Shown here: positions 9,643 to 18,890 of the stretch, piece by piece | Numbering within the stretch: position 1 is the first letter of the stretch | Layout of the letters: every line of letters begins with the position of its first letter | Translations under genes and position numbers: made by a program | The notes under the pieces: model-generated | Told to the model about the DNA's origin: nothing | The model's database searches: none | What the model saw: the letters and a program-made list of their open reading frames with translations, nothing else | Assembly (NCBI GenBank): GCA_003353785.1 | Contig: PIVX01000005.1 | Location: 1-64,000, forward strand | Length of the DNA stretch: 64,000 nt | Direction: 5' to 3' | From: Gammaproteobacteria bacterium | GTDB taxonomy: Bacteria > Pseudomonadota > Gammaproteobacteria > PIVX01

Positions 9643-10003
9643 CGCTAAAATTATAGGTTAATACACTTAGTTTTTCCAAAGTGAAAACTATATTCTTACA
9701 GTAATATGAATAGGTTATATTATTCTGTACAATATTGCGCAGAATAGCTTAACAAGCTACAAATTAGAAATTTTTTGTATATTAAAGCTTGATATTAATA
9801 CTGTAACTAATTTGACAGGATTGTTTTTTTTTGTACTGACGTTTGTCAAAATGGATGGTGTTTTTTTACGATTTATTTAGGAAAATGCTAGATCATCATA
9901 TTAAAATAATAATTTTTTAATTATAAGAAAATCTACTGAATAATAGCCTCTTATCTAAGCAGTTCATACTATACTTAATTAATAAATAAGGAAATTTGAT
10001 TGC
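9643..10003. promoter_or_regulatory. Divergent regulatory region between pseudopilin and MSHA operon
   Basis: 361 bp without a gene. Two symmetric elements stand out: a 6-bp-arm hairpin (9745-9759, loop of 3) and a pair of half-sites TTTGACA (9811-9817) and TGTCAAA (9844-9850) in inverted orientation, about 33 bp centre to centre. A TATACT at 9970-9975 could be a -10 box for mshI but has no matching -35, which would fit an activator-dependent promoter. A Shine-Dalgarno-like AAGGA precedes the mshI ATG. Confidence 0.4.
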
Positions 10004-11110
10004 ATGTTTGGTTTTAGCAAGAAAAAGGTTACTGATAGCCAAAAATATATAGGGATAGTAGTTCAAAAGAATGAATTTTATTTATCTTGTATTAGTATTT
10101 CTGAAAATAATACTTTTAGGATATTGCAAGATCATTACGAGTGTTTTGCTGATAGTAACGAATTTAAGCAAAAATTATCTAGCTATATTCTCAGAAATAA
10201 TCTTGTCAATACTAAATGTAATTTGGTATTAAACCCTACAGACTACAAATTATTAGTTCTTGATATACCATCAATTCCTGAAGAAGAACAAATGCAAGCA
10301 CTGAAATGGCAAATATTAGAAAAAATAGATGTTGAGGAAAAAGAAGTATTAATAGATATTATGCAGATCCCTATTAAATTATCAGATGATAATTCTAATA
10401 AAGCATATGCTGTCGTAGTGAATAAACAACAGATAATTCAGACATCATCATTAATTGAGTCAGCGCGATTAGAATTATCTATTATTGATATAGCTGAAAA
10501 TGCATTAGCTAACTTACTTGGTTCAACAAAGTTACATGATAAGAATGTAGCATTCATAATAAAAATATTTGGCAATTTAACTTTATTAGTATGCAAAGAT
10601 AATAGATTACTACTAACTAGAAAGCTTTCTTTAGCCTGGTTGAAAAAATCTATTGAAGAACCGACTCAAGAGTCAGAAAAAGTTGATAAAAAAATTGAAT
10701 CGCCAATTGGGTTGTCGATTATGGATAAGCATAAAAACACTCCTATTAAGCAACTAGATACGACTAAAGGGAAAATTAAAAAACTAGGTGAGTTTGAGTC
10801 AGGGGATAACGTTAATAAAATACATAAAAAACAGTCGTCTCATGTTATCAAGCTCCTAGTGGATGAAATTCAAAGGTCTTTTGAATACTGCACTAATAGT
10901 TTGTCTTTAAAGGAACCGGAATATATTATATATTCAAATGTTCCCGAAATAAAAAAATTTGAAAAAGAATTTACTGAGTTGGTAACTCAGCGTGTAGACG
11001 AGTTCAAGATAAATGACTATTTAAATCAAGAGTTAATTGATAAACATAAATTAAATTTAGTTGCATTAGGGGGCGCATTAAGATATCAGAATGAAAAAAG
11101 ATCCAATTAA
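10004..11110 (+). CDS. mshI: MSHA biogenesis protein MshI (PilM-like)
   Basis: Actin-fold cytoplasmic component of the pilus inner-membrane platform, 368 residues. The N-terminus (IGIVVQKNEFYLSCIS) and the downstream PSIPEEEQMQALKW and IDIAENALANLL segments resemble MshI/PilM. The insert at about residues 220-275 is lysine-rich and poorly conserved. It opens an eight-gene operon in the order I, I2, J, K, L, N, E, G. The stop overlaps the next start by 20 bp. The assignment relies on gene order as much as on sequence, since MshI is a divergent family. Confidence 0.75.
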   Translation: MFGFSKKKVTDSQKYIGIVVQKNEFYLSCISISENNTFRILQDHYECFADSNEFKQKLSSYILRNNLVNTKCNLVLNPTDYKLLVLDIPSIPEEEQMQALKWQILEKIDVEEKEVLIDIMQIPIKLSDDNSNKAYAVVVNKQQIIQTSSLIESARLELSIIDIAENALANLLGSTKLHDKNVAFIIKIFGNLTLLVCKDNRLLLTRKLSLAWLKKSIEEPTQESEKVDKKIESPIGLSIMDKHKNTPIKQLDTTKGKIKKLGEFESGDNVNKIHKKQSSHVIKLLVDEIQRSFEYCTNSLSLKEPEYIIYSNVPEIKKFEKEFTELVTQRVDEFKINDYLNQELIDKHKLNLVALGGALRYQNEKRSN

Positions 11111-11750
11111 TTTATATAAATGTTTACCAAAAGATTTTCAAAATAGAATATCTTGGAATGCTTGTTTAAAGATGTTTTTTTCATTGCTAATTGTTTTAGT
11201 TATGGGATTGTCATATGTTAATTTCAGAAATTACTATTCAGAAAGGGGATTAAAGAACGCTATTGAAGCTAAAAATGAAAAACGTCAAGCGATCAATGTT
11301 CTTAGAAAAAAATATCCTAAGATTGCTAAGAGCGTAGCATTACAAACTAAATTAAATGAAATCAATGATACATTAGAATTGCATGTTGATTTAAAACAAC
11401 AAATAGAGAGTCATAAATTTTCTAATGACGAAGGATTCTCTAAATATTTTGAAGGATTGTCTCGGAATACTATGGATGATCTATGGTTAACGGAGATCAA
11501 GATTCAAAAAGGAGGAACCTATATTGTTTTAAAAGGTCTTACGAATAATGTATCAAGTGTGCAAAATTTAATTAAGAGATTAGAAAGCGACGAAGCTTTC
11601 AGTGATAAAACTATAAAATTAAAGAAGATAGAAACTTCTACTTTAAGCTCTGGGAGTGATGAATTCTCTTTAGAACTTTTCTCAAAAATTAATACAGATA
11701 ATACAGAATTAACAAAATCGAATGTTGCAGAACAAAATGCCAGCATATAA
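11091..11750 (+). CDS. PilN-like MSHA assembly protein (MshI2)
   Basis: Bitopic inner-membrane protein of 219 residues with a cytoplasmic N-terminus, one membrane helix at about 25-44 (MFFSLLIVLVMGLSYVNF), then a coiled-coil-like stretch and a ferredoxin-like PilN domain (LWLTEIKIQKGGTYIVLKG, VQNLIKRLESDEAF). In PilMNOP-type machines PilN binds PilM through its N-terminus and pairs with PilO. Here it overlaps mshI upstream and mshJ downstream, so the three are translationally coupled. Confidence 0.75.
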   Translation: MKKDPINLYKCLPKDFQNRISWNACLKMFFSLLIVLVMGLSYVNFRNYYSERGLKNAIEAKNEKRQAINVLRKKYPKIAKSVALQTKLNEINDTLELHVDLKQQIESHKFSNDEGFSKYFEGLSRNTMDDLWLTEIKIQKGGTYIVLKGLTNNVSSVQNLIKRLESDEAFSDKTIKLKKIETSTLSSGSDEFSLELFSKINTDNTELTKSNVAEQNASI

Positions 11751-12648
11751 TAGTTCTAAAAAGCTGACAACCAAAGTAAGTGCTATGTTATGGCGCGTTT
11801 GGAACTATTTACTTTCACAGTCTACAAAAAAATGGCTGCCATTTATTAAAAGAATTTTAGTTCCTTATTGGAACAAATATGTGAATCCATTTTATCAGGA
11901 TAAATTTATCCCTTATGCTAATAAAGAGTTACTTCCTAAATGGGAGAATTATATTAAGCCATATATGCAAATTATTGATAATAAAATTAATGAATTTGTA
12001 TTGCTTGGGTTTGTTTATTTTGATAATTGGAATAATACTAAAAGGGCTCTATTCTTAATAGTTAGCAATCTAGTACTTCTTCTGATAGGAGTGATTTTTT
12101 ATATCTTACCAGAATATAATAATCTAAAACTAAATCAGGCAAAAATTAATAGTATTAATCGATCATTAGCATCATTAAACCGTGAAGAAAAAACATTTTT
12201 AGCGGATATTTCTGACAATCCTAATAAAAGTATTCAAGAAAATATTGGTACTATAAAAGAAAAAATTCAGCAGCAAGTAGGAGAAATAGAGCAATTCACT
12301 AAAAAACAACTTGAAACTCCTAGAATGGTGCAAATAATTAAATCAAAAGTATCTCAGAATGAATCATTAAAACTTTTTAGAGTAGCATCTCTTAGTACCT
12401 ATCGGATTACTCCATTGACTTTAGGAGCTACCAAAATAGGATTAGATAAACTACCAGAAATTCTTGTTCATCCTATTGAATTAGATATTAATGGCGACTA
12501 TATAAATACTTATAAATTTCTTACCACTTTGGAAGATTCTTGGCGTATATTTTGGGATAGTGTTGAATATTTAGTTGATAACTATCCGAGCGCTAAAATT
12601 TCAATAAGAGTACATTTATTAGTTTTATCTAAGGTGTTTGATGAATAA
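11722..12648 (+). CDS. mshJ: PilO-like MshJ with a long repeat-bearing N-terminal extension
   Basis: A 308-residue protein whose C-terminal two thirds is a normal MshJ/PilO: membrane helix at about 109-129 (ALFLIVSNLVLLLIGVIFY), coiled coil, and periplasmic domain ending in WDSVEYLVDNYPSAKISIRV. MshJ proteins normally start just before this helix and are about 210-220 residues. Here about 105 residues precede it, holding six exact octads that each begin with proline (residues 40-87). The start could be ATG 11722 or ATG 11737; both keep the extension. It overlaps the PilN-like gene by up to 29 bp and mshK by 8 bp. Confidence 0.8.
   Translation: MLQNKMPAYNSSKKLTTKVSAMLWRVWNYLLSQSTKKWLPFIKRILVPYWNKYVNPFYQDKFIPYANKELLPKWENYIKPYMQIIDNKINEFVLLGFVYFDNWNNTKRALFLIVSNLVLLLIGVIFYILPEYNNLKLNQAKINSINRSLASLNREEKTFLADISDNPNKSIQENIGTIKEKIQQQVGEIEQFTKKQLETPRMVQIIKSKVSQNESLKLFRVASLSTYRITPLTLGATKIGLDKLPEILVHPIELDINGDYINTYKFLTTLEDSWRIFWDSVEYLVDNYPSAKISIRVHLLVLSKVFDE
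11839..11982 (+). repeat. Six tandem octapeptide repeats in the MshJ extension
   Basis: The 144 bp encode six consecutive 8-residue units, each beginning with Pro at residues 40, 48, 56, 64, 72 and 80 (numbered from ATG 11722). Position 2 is Phe, Tyr or Lys, and position 7 is usually an aliphatic or aromatic residue. Two example units are PYWNKYVN and PFYQDKFI. The DNA copies have diverged, so this is an old protein-level repeat, not a slipping DNA repeat. Confidence 0.85.
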
Positions 12649-13027
12649 TAAAGTGACTTATTGTCTATTTATGTTGCTAATTGTAACAAATATATATGCA
12701 GAAATAGCAGATCCAACCAAACCACCTAAAAAAATAGCAGCTAGGATCACCGTTGAAACAGAGCCATTAAAGCTAAAAATGATAAGACTAGACAATAAAA
12801 ATGGTAAACATACTGCTAATATTAATGGAGAGATTGTAAAACTTGGTGGTATATATGCAGACGCAAAAGTAGTTAATATCACTGAGGAATATGTGGAATT
12901 AAAAGGTCCAAAGGGAGAAAAGATCTTACTAAAATTATTTAAGAGAAAACATAAATTTATGGATGGAAGCACAATAGATGAAGAGATATTTGAGGATATT
13001 AAAGATTATCCTAAAAAATCGTACTAA
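12641..13027 (+). CDS. mshK: MSHA biogenesis protein MshK (PilP-like)
   Basis: A small exported protein of 128 residues with a signal sequence (CLFMLLIVTNIYA) and the PilP/MshK features DPTKPP just after it and KLGGIYADAKVVNITEEYV towards the C-terminus. PilP-class proteins link the inner-membrane platform to the secretin. I start at ATG 12641 instead of the adjacent in-frame TTG at 12638. It overlaps mshJ by 8 bp and precedes mshL by 8 bp. Confidence 0.75.
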   Translation: MNNKVTYCLFMLLIVTNIYAEIADPTKPPKKIAARITVETEPLKLKMIRLDNKNGKHTANINGEIVKLGGIYADAKVVNITEEYVELKGPKGEKILLKLFKRKHKFMDGSTIDEEIFEDIKDYPKKSY

Positions 13028-13035
13028 GGATAGTT

Positions 13036-14745
13036 ATGATAGTTAATAGATTAAATATAATATTTTTATTAATTATTGAATTATTGCTATTTGGTTGTAG
13101 TTCTATGGAATATCAACCAAATACTATGGATGAGATGGTAAGTTTCTTAGAAGATAGTGAGAGATACAATAGAGATATTTCTTCTGTTCGTAAGAAAACT
13201 CCTCCTTTAACAATTACAGAATCTTTAGTTCCAGAATTAGATATGTCACTGAATCCTATAAGTAGTAAGAAAAGAGAAGATAGGTTTGATATAGCGGTAC
13301 AAGATGTTCCTGCTAAAGAATTTTTTATGGGTCTTGTTGCTGGAACAAAACATAGTATGGTTGTTAGTCCCAAAGTATCTGGTACGATCTCATTAAACTT
13401 AAAAGGGGTTACTATAAGAGAGTCTTTAAGTGCCGCAAGAGATTCTTATGGATATGAATTTGAAGAAACGAATTATGGTTTTAAAATAATGCCAGCCGGG
13501 TTAATTACTAAAGCATTCTATGTTGATTATTTAAATATTAAGCGTACGGGAAAATCTACTACAAATGTCTCTGCTGGGCAGTTAACATCTGGTAGTAGTG
13601 GATCAAGTAGTGGCTCTAGTAGCAGTAGCAGTAGCAGTAGCAGTAGTTCGTCAGGCGGAGCCTCCAGTAGAAATGCAACATTGAGTGCAAGTGTTGGTAC
13701 AGAATTAGTAACGGACTTCTGGCCAGAACTAACTAACACTGTGAAAATGATGATAGGTACATCTGGTGGAAGATCGGTTGTTGTTAGTCCTCAAACAGGT
13801 ATTGTAATTGTTAGAGCCTTGCCTAATGAACTTAGAACAGTTGAAATGTATTTAGATAAAGCAGAGAAAAGCTTAAATAGACAGGTGATCCTTGAAGCTA
13901 AAATCTTAGAAGTAGCATTAAATGATAGTTATCAATCTGGTATTGATTGGGGATTCTTAAGTAGGAAGCTTGGTAGTTTAGACAATAAAGCATTATCTTC
14001 CAATATAGATGGTTTGCAAGACTTTACTGGGGTTTTTACTCTAACTCCAAATCTTGGTCGTTTTAAGATGATGATGAAGCTGTTAGCGACTCAAGGTAAC
14101 GTACAAGTATTATCTAGCCCAAGGATATCTACTGTAAATAATCAGAAGGCCATTATAAAAGTTGGTAGCGATGAATTTTTTGTAACTGATGTATCTGGAA
14201 ATACTTCACAAGGGACTACTTCGTCATCAACGTCTCAAAGCCAATCAATTGAGCTTACTCCATTCTTCTCTGGAATTTCGTTAGATGTTACTCCTCATAT
14301 AGATAGAAATGGGGATGTGATCCTGCATATTCATCCAACTATCAGTGAGGTTGCAGATAAAATTAAATCTATTAATATTCAGGGTCAGGAATCAACATTA
14401 CCATCAGCGCTTAGTTCTATTAGAGAATCAGATAATATTGTTAAAGCAAAAAATGGACAAGTAGTTATTATTGGTGGCCTGATGAAATCACAAACACAAG
14501 AGAATATTAATAAGACACCTATACTTGGAGATATTCCTTTTCTAGGAAGCCTATTTAGAAGAACCAAACAGGTTGCTATGAAAAGTGAATTAGTAATTAT
14601 GTTAAGACCAATTGTAGTAGGAGATAAGACTTGGAAAAATGAAGTAACCAAAACAAAAAGATCATTAGACAATGTAAATAGAGGATTCCATTTTGGTAGT
14701 AAGGGGCATATATTTAGACCTTCTGTTGAGTACAAACCTGGGTAG
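13036..14745 (+). CDS. mshL: MshL outer-membrane secretin
   Basis: Pilus secretin of 569 residues that forms the outer-membrane exit pore. A lipoprotein signal ends at FGC with lipidated Cys21. N-domains follow (VPAKEFFMGLVAGT, VKGVTIRESL-type core), then a serine/glycine-rich linker (residues about 184-215), a second N-domain ending ALPNELRTVEMYLDKAE, and the conserved secretin domain (LATQGNVQVLSSPRISTVNNQKA, VIIGGLMKSQTQENINKTPILGDIPFLG, SELVIMLRPIVV). A good Shine-Dalgarno AAGGA lies 5 nt before ATG 13036. Normally mshM would follow; here mshN comes next. Confidence 0.92.
   Translation: MIVNRLNIIFLLIIELLLFGCSSMEYQPNTMDEMVSFLEDSERYNRDISSVRKKTPPLTITESLVPELDMSLNPISSKKREDRFDIAVQDVPAKEFFMGLVAGTKHSMVVSPKVSGTISLNLKGVTIRESLSAARDSYGYEFEETNYGFKIMPAGLITKAFYVDYLNIKRTGKSTTNVSAGQLTSGSSGSSSGSSSSSSSSSSSSSGGASSRNATLSASVGTELVTDFWPELTNTVKMMIGTSGGRSVVVSPQTGIVIVRALPNELRTVEMYLDKAEKSLNRQVILEAKILEVALNDSYQSGIDWGFLSRKLGSLDNKALSSNIDGLQDFTGVFTLTPNLGRFKMMMKLLATQGNVQVLSSPRISTVNNQKAIIKVGSDEFFVTDVSGNTSQGTTSSSTSQSQSIELTPFFSGISLDVTPHIDRNGDVILHIHPTISEVADKIKSINIQGQESTLPSALSSIRESDNIVKAKNGQVVIIGGLMKSQTQENINKTPILGDIPFLGSLFRRTKQVAMKSELVIMLRPIVVGDKTWKNEVTKTKRSLDNVNRGFHFGSKGHIFRPSVEYKPG
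13618..13647 (+). repeat. In-frame hexanucleotide tract coding polyserine in mshL
   Basis: Four AGTAGC units plus AGTAGT encode an unbroken serine run inside the linker between secretin N-domains. The unit is six bases, so slippage would change linker length by two residues without breaking the frame. Confidence 0.85.
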
Positions 14746-14759
14746 AGTAAAACTGTATT

Positions 14760-15935
14760 ATGGTTAAATTAAACGAAGAAGATAATCTAGACTTAGATAA
14801 TAAGCCAAAAAAAGGTAGAAAAAAATGGCTATTTTTATTTTTGATACTACTTTGTATTATAGTTTATATACTATTTTTTGCTGGTAGTAAGGGCAGTTAT
14901 TCTAAGCAGAAAGCTATGGATGATGTTGTGAAGAAATTGCCGGTCAATACTACTATAAAATTTATTGGTAGCAAGTCTGCAGAGCCTAGTAGAAGTCTTG
15001 ATAGTATGATTGTTTTAGAACAAGATAAATTTACCATAATAATTTTAGAATTATCAGCTCAAACAAAATTTGGGGCAGTAAGATCCACTGATGGCAAAAC
15101 ATACAAGGTAACTCTATATAATACGATAAAAGGACAAAAATTTAAATCAGAGCTATCATCTCAAGTAGCAAGTAATTTGATTGTTCAAAGTATAGAGGAT
15201 GATTTATTATTAAATTTTTCTTTACAGCCTAATGCTAGTATTACTGAAATTGCTTTTACAAATGAGTATTCTACTAAATTAGCAATTAAATTATTTATTA
15301 GAGATAGTGCTTTGGAGCAAGAAAAACAAAATTTTGAAGTAAAAAAATTAAAAAATAAAAAAACGCTGGGAGAATTATCTGAAGAACATTATCAAAAATC
15401 TTTAGATTTTGCTAATCAGGGAAATATTACCAGAGCGTATCTAAGTTCTAAAAAATCTATGGTCTATCGTCAGGATAATCATTTAGCTAGGAAAATGTTT
15501 ATTTTATCTGCGTTGGAGTTGGGTAAAAGACAAGATGCTGAAATTGCCTTAGAAAAAGGAATGTATCTTGCTCCAACTATGTTGATCTACAAGAAAATTA
15601 AAGCAAAATTGTTGTTGGGTAATAATAGACCACAGCAAGCTTTAGAAACTTTATTATCTCAACTTCCTGATATTACTATAGATGGGGATTATTATGCTTT
15701 TATAGCTGCGGTAAGACAGAAGTTAGGGGATCATAAAAGAGCTATCAAGTTATATGCAAGTCTTTTAAAACTTTATCCTCATGAGGGCGAATGGTGGGCA
15801 GGGTTAGGTGTTTCATATGATTCTATTGGTAATGAGCGACAAGCACTAACCGCTTTTAATAAATCTTTAGATGTTGGTGGGTTAGATGTTGAGTTGCAAA
15901 ATTATGTTGAAACAAGAGTTTCTGATTTAAAGTAG
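14760..15935 (+). CDS. mshN: MshN-like TPR pilus biogenesis protein
   Basis: A 391-residue bitopic protein. A charged N-terminus is followed by a membrane helix at about 23-41 (WLFLFLILLCIIVYILFF), an AMIN-like beta-rich region at about 60-180 and a C-terminal array of TPR-type repeats at about 210-390 (AYLSSKKSMVYRQDNH, YLAPTMLIYKKIKAKLL, AGLGVSYDSIGNERQAL). Position between mshL and mshE matches mshN of the Vibrio locus. The N-terminal beta domain is unusual for MshN, so the exact family is less certain than the TPR part. Confidence 0.7.
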   Translation: MVKLNEEDNLDLDNKPKKGRKKWLFLFLILLCIIVYILFFAGSKGSYSKQKAMDDVVKKLPVNTTIKFIGSKSAEPSRSLDSMIVLEQDKFTIIILELSAQTKFGAVRSTDGKTYKVTLYNTIKGQKFKSELSSQVASNLIVQSIEDDLLLNFSLQPNASITEIAFTNEYSTKLAIKLFIRDSALEQEKQNFEVKKLKNKKTLGELSEEHYQKSLDFANQGNITRAYLSSKKSMVYRQDNHLARKMFILSALELGKRQDAEIALEKGMYLAPTMLIYKKIKAKLLLGNNRPQQALETLLSQLPDITIDGDYYAFIAAVRQKLGDHKRAIKLYASLLKLYPHEGEWWAGLGVSYDSIGNERQALTAFNKSLDVGGLDVELQNYVETRVSDLK

Positions 15936-15952
15936 TATAAGAAGTATGCATC

Positions 15953-17653
15953 ATGAGAAAAAAAATTGGTGAGTTATTAGTAGAAGATGAGTTAATCACA
16001 CAAGAACAATTAAAAGAAGGATTAGAAACTCAGCAGCAACAAGGGATTAAAATAGGGCAGGCATTAATTTCGCATGGATATATTGATAAGTATCAATTAG
16101 CAAGAACTTTAGCAAAACAAATAAATATAGATTTTATTGATATTCAGTCTTTTGAATTTAAAGAGGAAGATACTTTAAAACTACCAGAGAATTTTGCCAG
16201 GAAATATCAAGCCATGGTTTTAAAAGAGAAAGCAGATTATTATCTTGTGACAATGGCTGATCCCACAGATATCTTTTCTTATGATGAGATCACCACAAAA
16301 CTTGACAAGCCAGTAAAATTGGCGATATCTGTGAGTGATGATTTATCTGATGCAATTGATTTGGTATATAGACACCGTGAAGAAATTAGTGAATTCGCTG
16401 AAGAATTATCAGATGAAATAAAATCCCGTGGCATTAAAATAGATGACTATGATATCGATGTTGGAGCAGAAGATGCTCCTGTAGTCAAACTACTTAAATC
16501 ATTATTTACAGATGCTGTACATATGAATGCTTCTGATATTCATATTGAACCTGATGAGTCAGTACTTAGAATAAGACTTAGAATTGATGGAGATCTGCAA
16601 GAGACACTAATGAATGAAAAAAAAATTGCAAACTCACTTACATTAAGACTTAAACTAATGGCTGGGTTAAATATTGCTGAGAAAAGAGTTCCACAAGATG
16701 GACGTTTTAATATTAAAGTTAAGGAACAAAGTATAGATGTTAGGCTTTCTACTTTGCCAACTCAGTATGGTGAATCAGTTGTTATGCGGATCTTGAATCA
16801 ATCTAAAGGTATTTTAAGTTATGAGCAATTAGGGATATTAGGAGATATAAGAGAAAGTTTAGAGAGAATAGTTCAACAGCCATTTGGGATGGTTTTAGTA
16901 ACTGGCCCGACTGGTAGCGGTAAAACTACAACATTATATAGTGTTTTAAAAAAGATAAATGTAAAAGAAAAGAAAATTATTACGGTAGAAGATCCTATTG
17001 AATATCACTTAGGAAGGATTAATCAAGTACAAATTAATGAAAAAATAGATCTATCTTTTACTAGAGTTTTACATTCTGCTTTACGCCATGATCCTGATGT
17101 AATTATGATTGGTGAAATTCGTGATGAGGAGAGTACTAACATAGCTCTTAGAGCATCGATGACAGGACATTTAGTTTTAGCAACATTACATACAAATGAT
17201 GCAGCATCGAGTCCGCTTAGATTAGTTAGTATGGGGATTGATAGTTTTCTAGTCGCTACTTCATTGACAGCTGTACTTGCACAAAGACTTATTAAGAGAG
17301 TATGTAACAAATGTATTAAACCATATAAAATATCTGATCACGATAAAGTTTGGTTAGAAAATATTTGTAATGACAAAGGATATCAGGATGATTTTAAAAT
17401 TGGTCATGGATGCTCGCATTGTAATGGTACTGGATATCTTGGTCGGATAGGAGTATTTGAATTACTAATATTGGATAAACATATGAATGAGGCATTAAAT
17501 AATAATGATTCTAATGAATATTATGCTGCGGTAAGAAATAAAAAAGATTATGTCTCTCTTGGTAATGCAGCACTTAATTTAGCAATTCAAGGGGTTACGA
17601 CATTAGATGAGGCAAGAAGAGTACTAGGACAACTTACAGATCAGGTTAAATAG
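15953..17653 (+). CDS. mshE: MshE, pilus extension ATPase
   Basis: GspE/PilB-type hexameric ATPase of 566 residues that powers pilus polymerisation. It has an N-terminal MshEN domain (two 24-residue motifs, residues 4-27 and 33-56, joined by five residues), Walker A GPTGSGKTTTLYS at about 319-331, Asp box near VEDPIEYHLG, Walker B IMIGEIRDEES, and the zinc tetracysteine (CNKC and CSHC). MshEN domains bind cyclic di-GMP in Vibrio; here the leading Arg of each motif is Lys and Gly10 of the first is Glu, so the binding should be tested. It is followed 4 bp later by mshG. Confidence 0.93.
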   Translation: MRKKIGELLVEDELITQEQLKEGLETQQQQGIKIGQALISHGYIDKYQLARTLAKQINIDFIDIQSFEFKEEDTLKLPENFARKYQAMVLKEKADYYLVTMADPTDIFSYDEITTKLDKPVKLAISVSDDLSDAIDLVYRHREEISEFAEELSDEIKSRGIKIDDYDIDVGAEDAPVVKLLKSLFTDAVHMNASDIHIEPDESVLRIRLRIDGDLQETLMNEKKIANSLTLRLKLMAGLNIAEKRVPQDGRFNIKVKEQSIDVRLSTLPTQYGESVVMRILNQSKGILSYEQLGILGDIRESLERIVQQPFGMVLVTGPTGSGKTTTLYSVLKKINVKEKKIITVEDPIEYHLGRINQVQINEKIDLSFTRVLHSALRHDPDVIMIGEIRDEESTNIALRASMTGHLVLATLHTNDAASSPLRLVSMGIDSFLVATSLTAVLAQRLIKRVCNKCIKPYKISDHDKVWLENICNDKGYQDDFKIGHGCSHCNGTGYLGRIGVFELLILDKHMNEALNNNDSNEYYAAVRNKKDYVSLGNAALNLAIQGVTTLDEARRVLGQLTDQVK

Positions 17654-17657
17654 TATT

Positions 17658-18890
17658 ATGGCGAAAAAAACTGTCTATGTAGCGAGAAACCAACAAGGGG
17701 TTTTAATCAATGGTGAATTCACAGATATTACTGATAAAATTTTAGTTTCAAAAAGATTGAGAGAAAACAATTTGATCCCTGTAGCTATAGATATAGTATC
17801 AAGCTCTTCTGGGTGGCGCAGTAAATTAAATTTTGAATTAACAGATCCAAAAGTTTATCCAAAAGATTTACATTTATTCTGTCGGCAAATGTATACGATG
17901 TTAAAGTCAGGAATTCCGGTAACAAATGCTTTAAAGAGACTTGCTGAATCTACAAAGAACTCAACTCTAAAACGTACACTTTACCAAATGTGTGAGAATG
18001 TTGCAGGAGGACAAAGTCTGTCAGTAGTATTTAAACAGTACCCCAAAATTTTTCCTCCTATCTTAAGGCATATTATAGGGGTTGGGGAGCAAACTGGTAG
18101 ACTTGAAGAAGCATTTGAAAGAGTTGGTGAGTATATTAGTTTGGAATTAGAAACAGTTGCTAGACTTAAAAAGGTGATGAGATACCCTATTATTGTAATA
18201 ATTGCTATTACAATAGCAATAGTTATCGTTAATATATTTGTAGTCCCAGCTTTTTCTAAACTTTTTAAGTCTTTTAGTGCTGATTTACCAATTTTTACTA
18301 AAATTTTGATAGCTTTTTCTGATTTCATGCTGAATAATTGGGGGATATTAGTAACCGCTTTTATTTGTTCTGCTATTGGTATTAGGTATTTTATATCTAC
18401 TAACTATGGCAGGCAAGCATTTGATCTAATGCAATTAAAAATACCTGCTATTGGACCTATTCTTGAAAAAATTCTTTTAGCTAGATTTGCTAGAACCATG
18501 GTTATGATCCTAAAGACTGGTGTGCCACTTAATGAAGGTATTGATATGATAGCCAATTCTATTGGTAACACCTATTTTAAGAATGCTATTAATAAAATAA
18601 AAGCGAATATGGAATCAGGAGAGTCTTTAGGGACAAGTGCAAAAGATGTGGGATTATTCCCTCGTATTGCTTTGCAAATGATAATAGTAGGAGAAGATTC
18701 TGGAGAATTAGATCGCATGATGGAAGAGATTGCTTTATATTATGAACGTGATGTAGATTATGAAATAGATAGAATAGGAGACATCATTGAGCCTATATTA
18801 TTAATATTTATTGGGATAATGGTGTTGTTTTTAGCTCTTGGGGTATTTTTACCAATATGGGAATTAGGTGCTGCAGCACAAGGTAAATAA
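17658..18890 (+). CDS. mshG: MshG, inner-membrane platform protein
   Basis: GspF/PilC family, 410 residues, with two T2SF repeats: LHLFCRQMYTMLKSGIPV at about 75-92 and FARTMVMILKTGVPLNEG at about 276-293. Each is followed by the conserved GEQTG or GEDSG turn (GVGEQTGRLEEAFE; GEDSGELDRMMEE). Three membrane helices are seen at about 175-197, 225-245 and 375-398. It couples MshE to the assembling pilin base. It is the last gene of the plus-strand operon; the following gene block runs in the opposite direction. Confidence 0.93.
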   Translation: MAKKTVYVARNQQGVLINGEFTDITDKILVSKRLRENNLIPVAIDIVSSSSGWRSKLNFELTDPKVYPKDLHLFCRQMYTMLKSGIPVTNALKRLAESTKNSTLKRTLYQMCENVAGGQSLSVVFKQYPKIFPPILRHIIGVGEQTGRLEEAFERVGEYISLELETVARLKKVMRYPIIVIIAITIAIVIVNIFVVPAFSKLFKSFSADLPIFTKILIAFSDFMLNNWGILVTAFICSAIGIRYFISTNYGRQAFDLMQLKIPAIGPILEKILLARFARTMVMILKTGVPLNEGIDMIANSIGNTYFKNAINKIKANMESGESLGTSAKDVGLFPRIALQMIIVGEDSGELDRMMEEIALYYERDVDYEIDRIGDIIEPILLIFIGIMVLFLALGVFLPIWELGAAAQGK

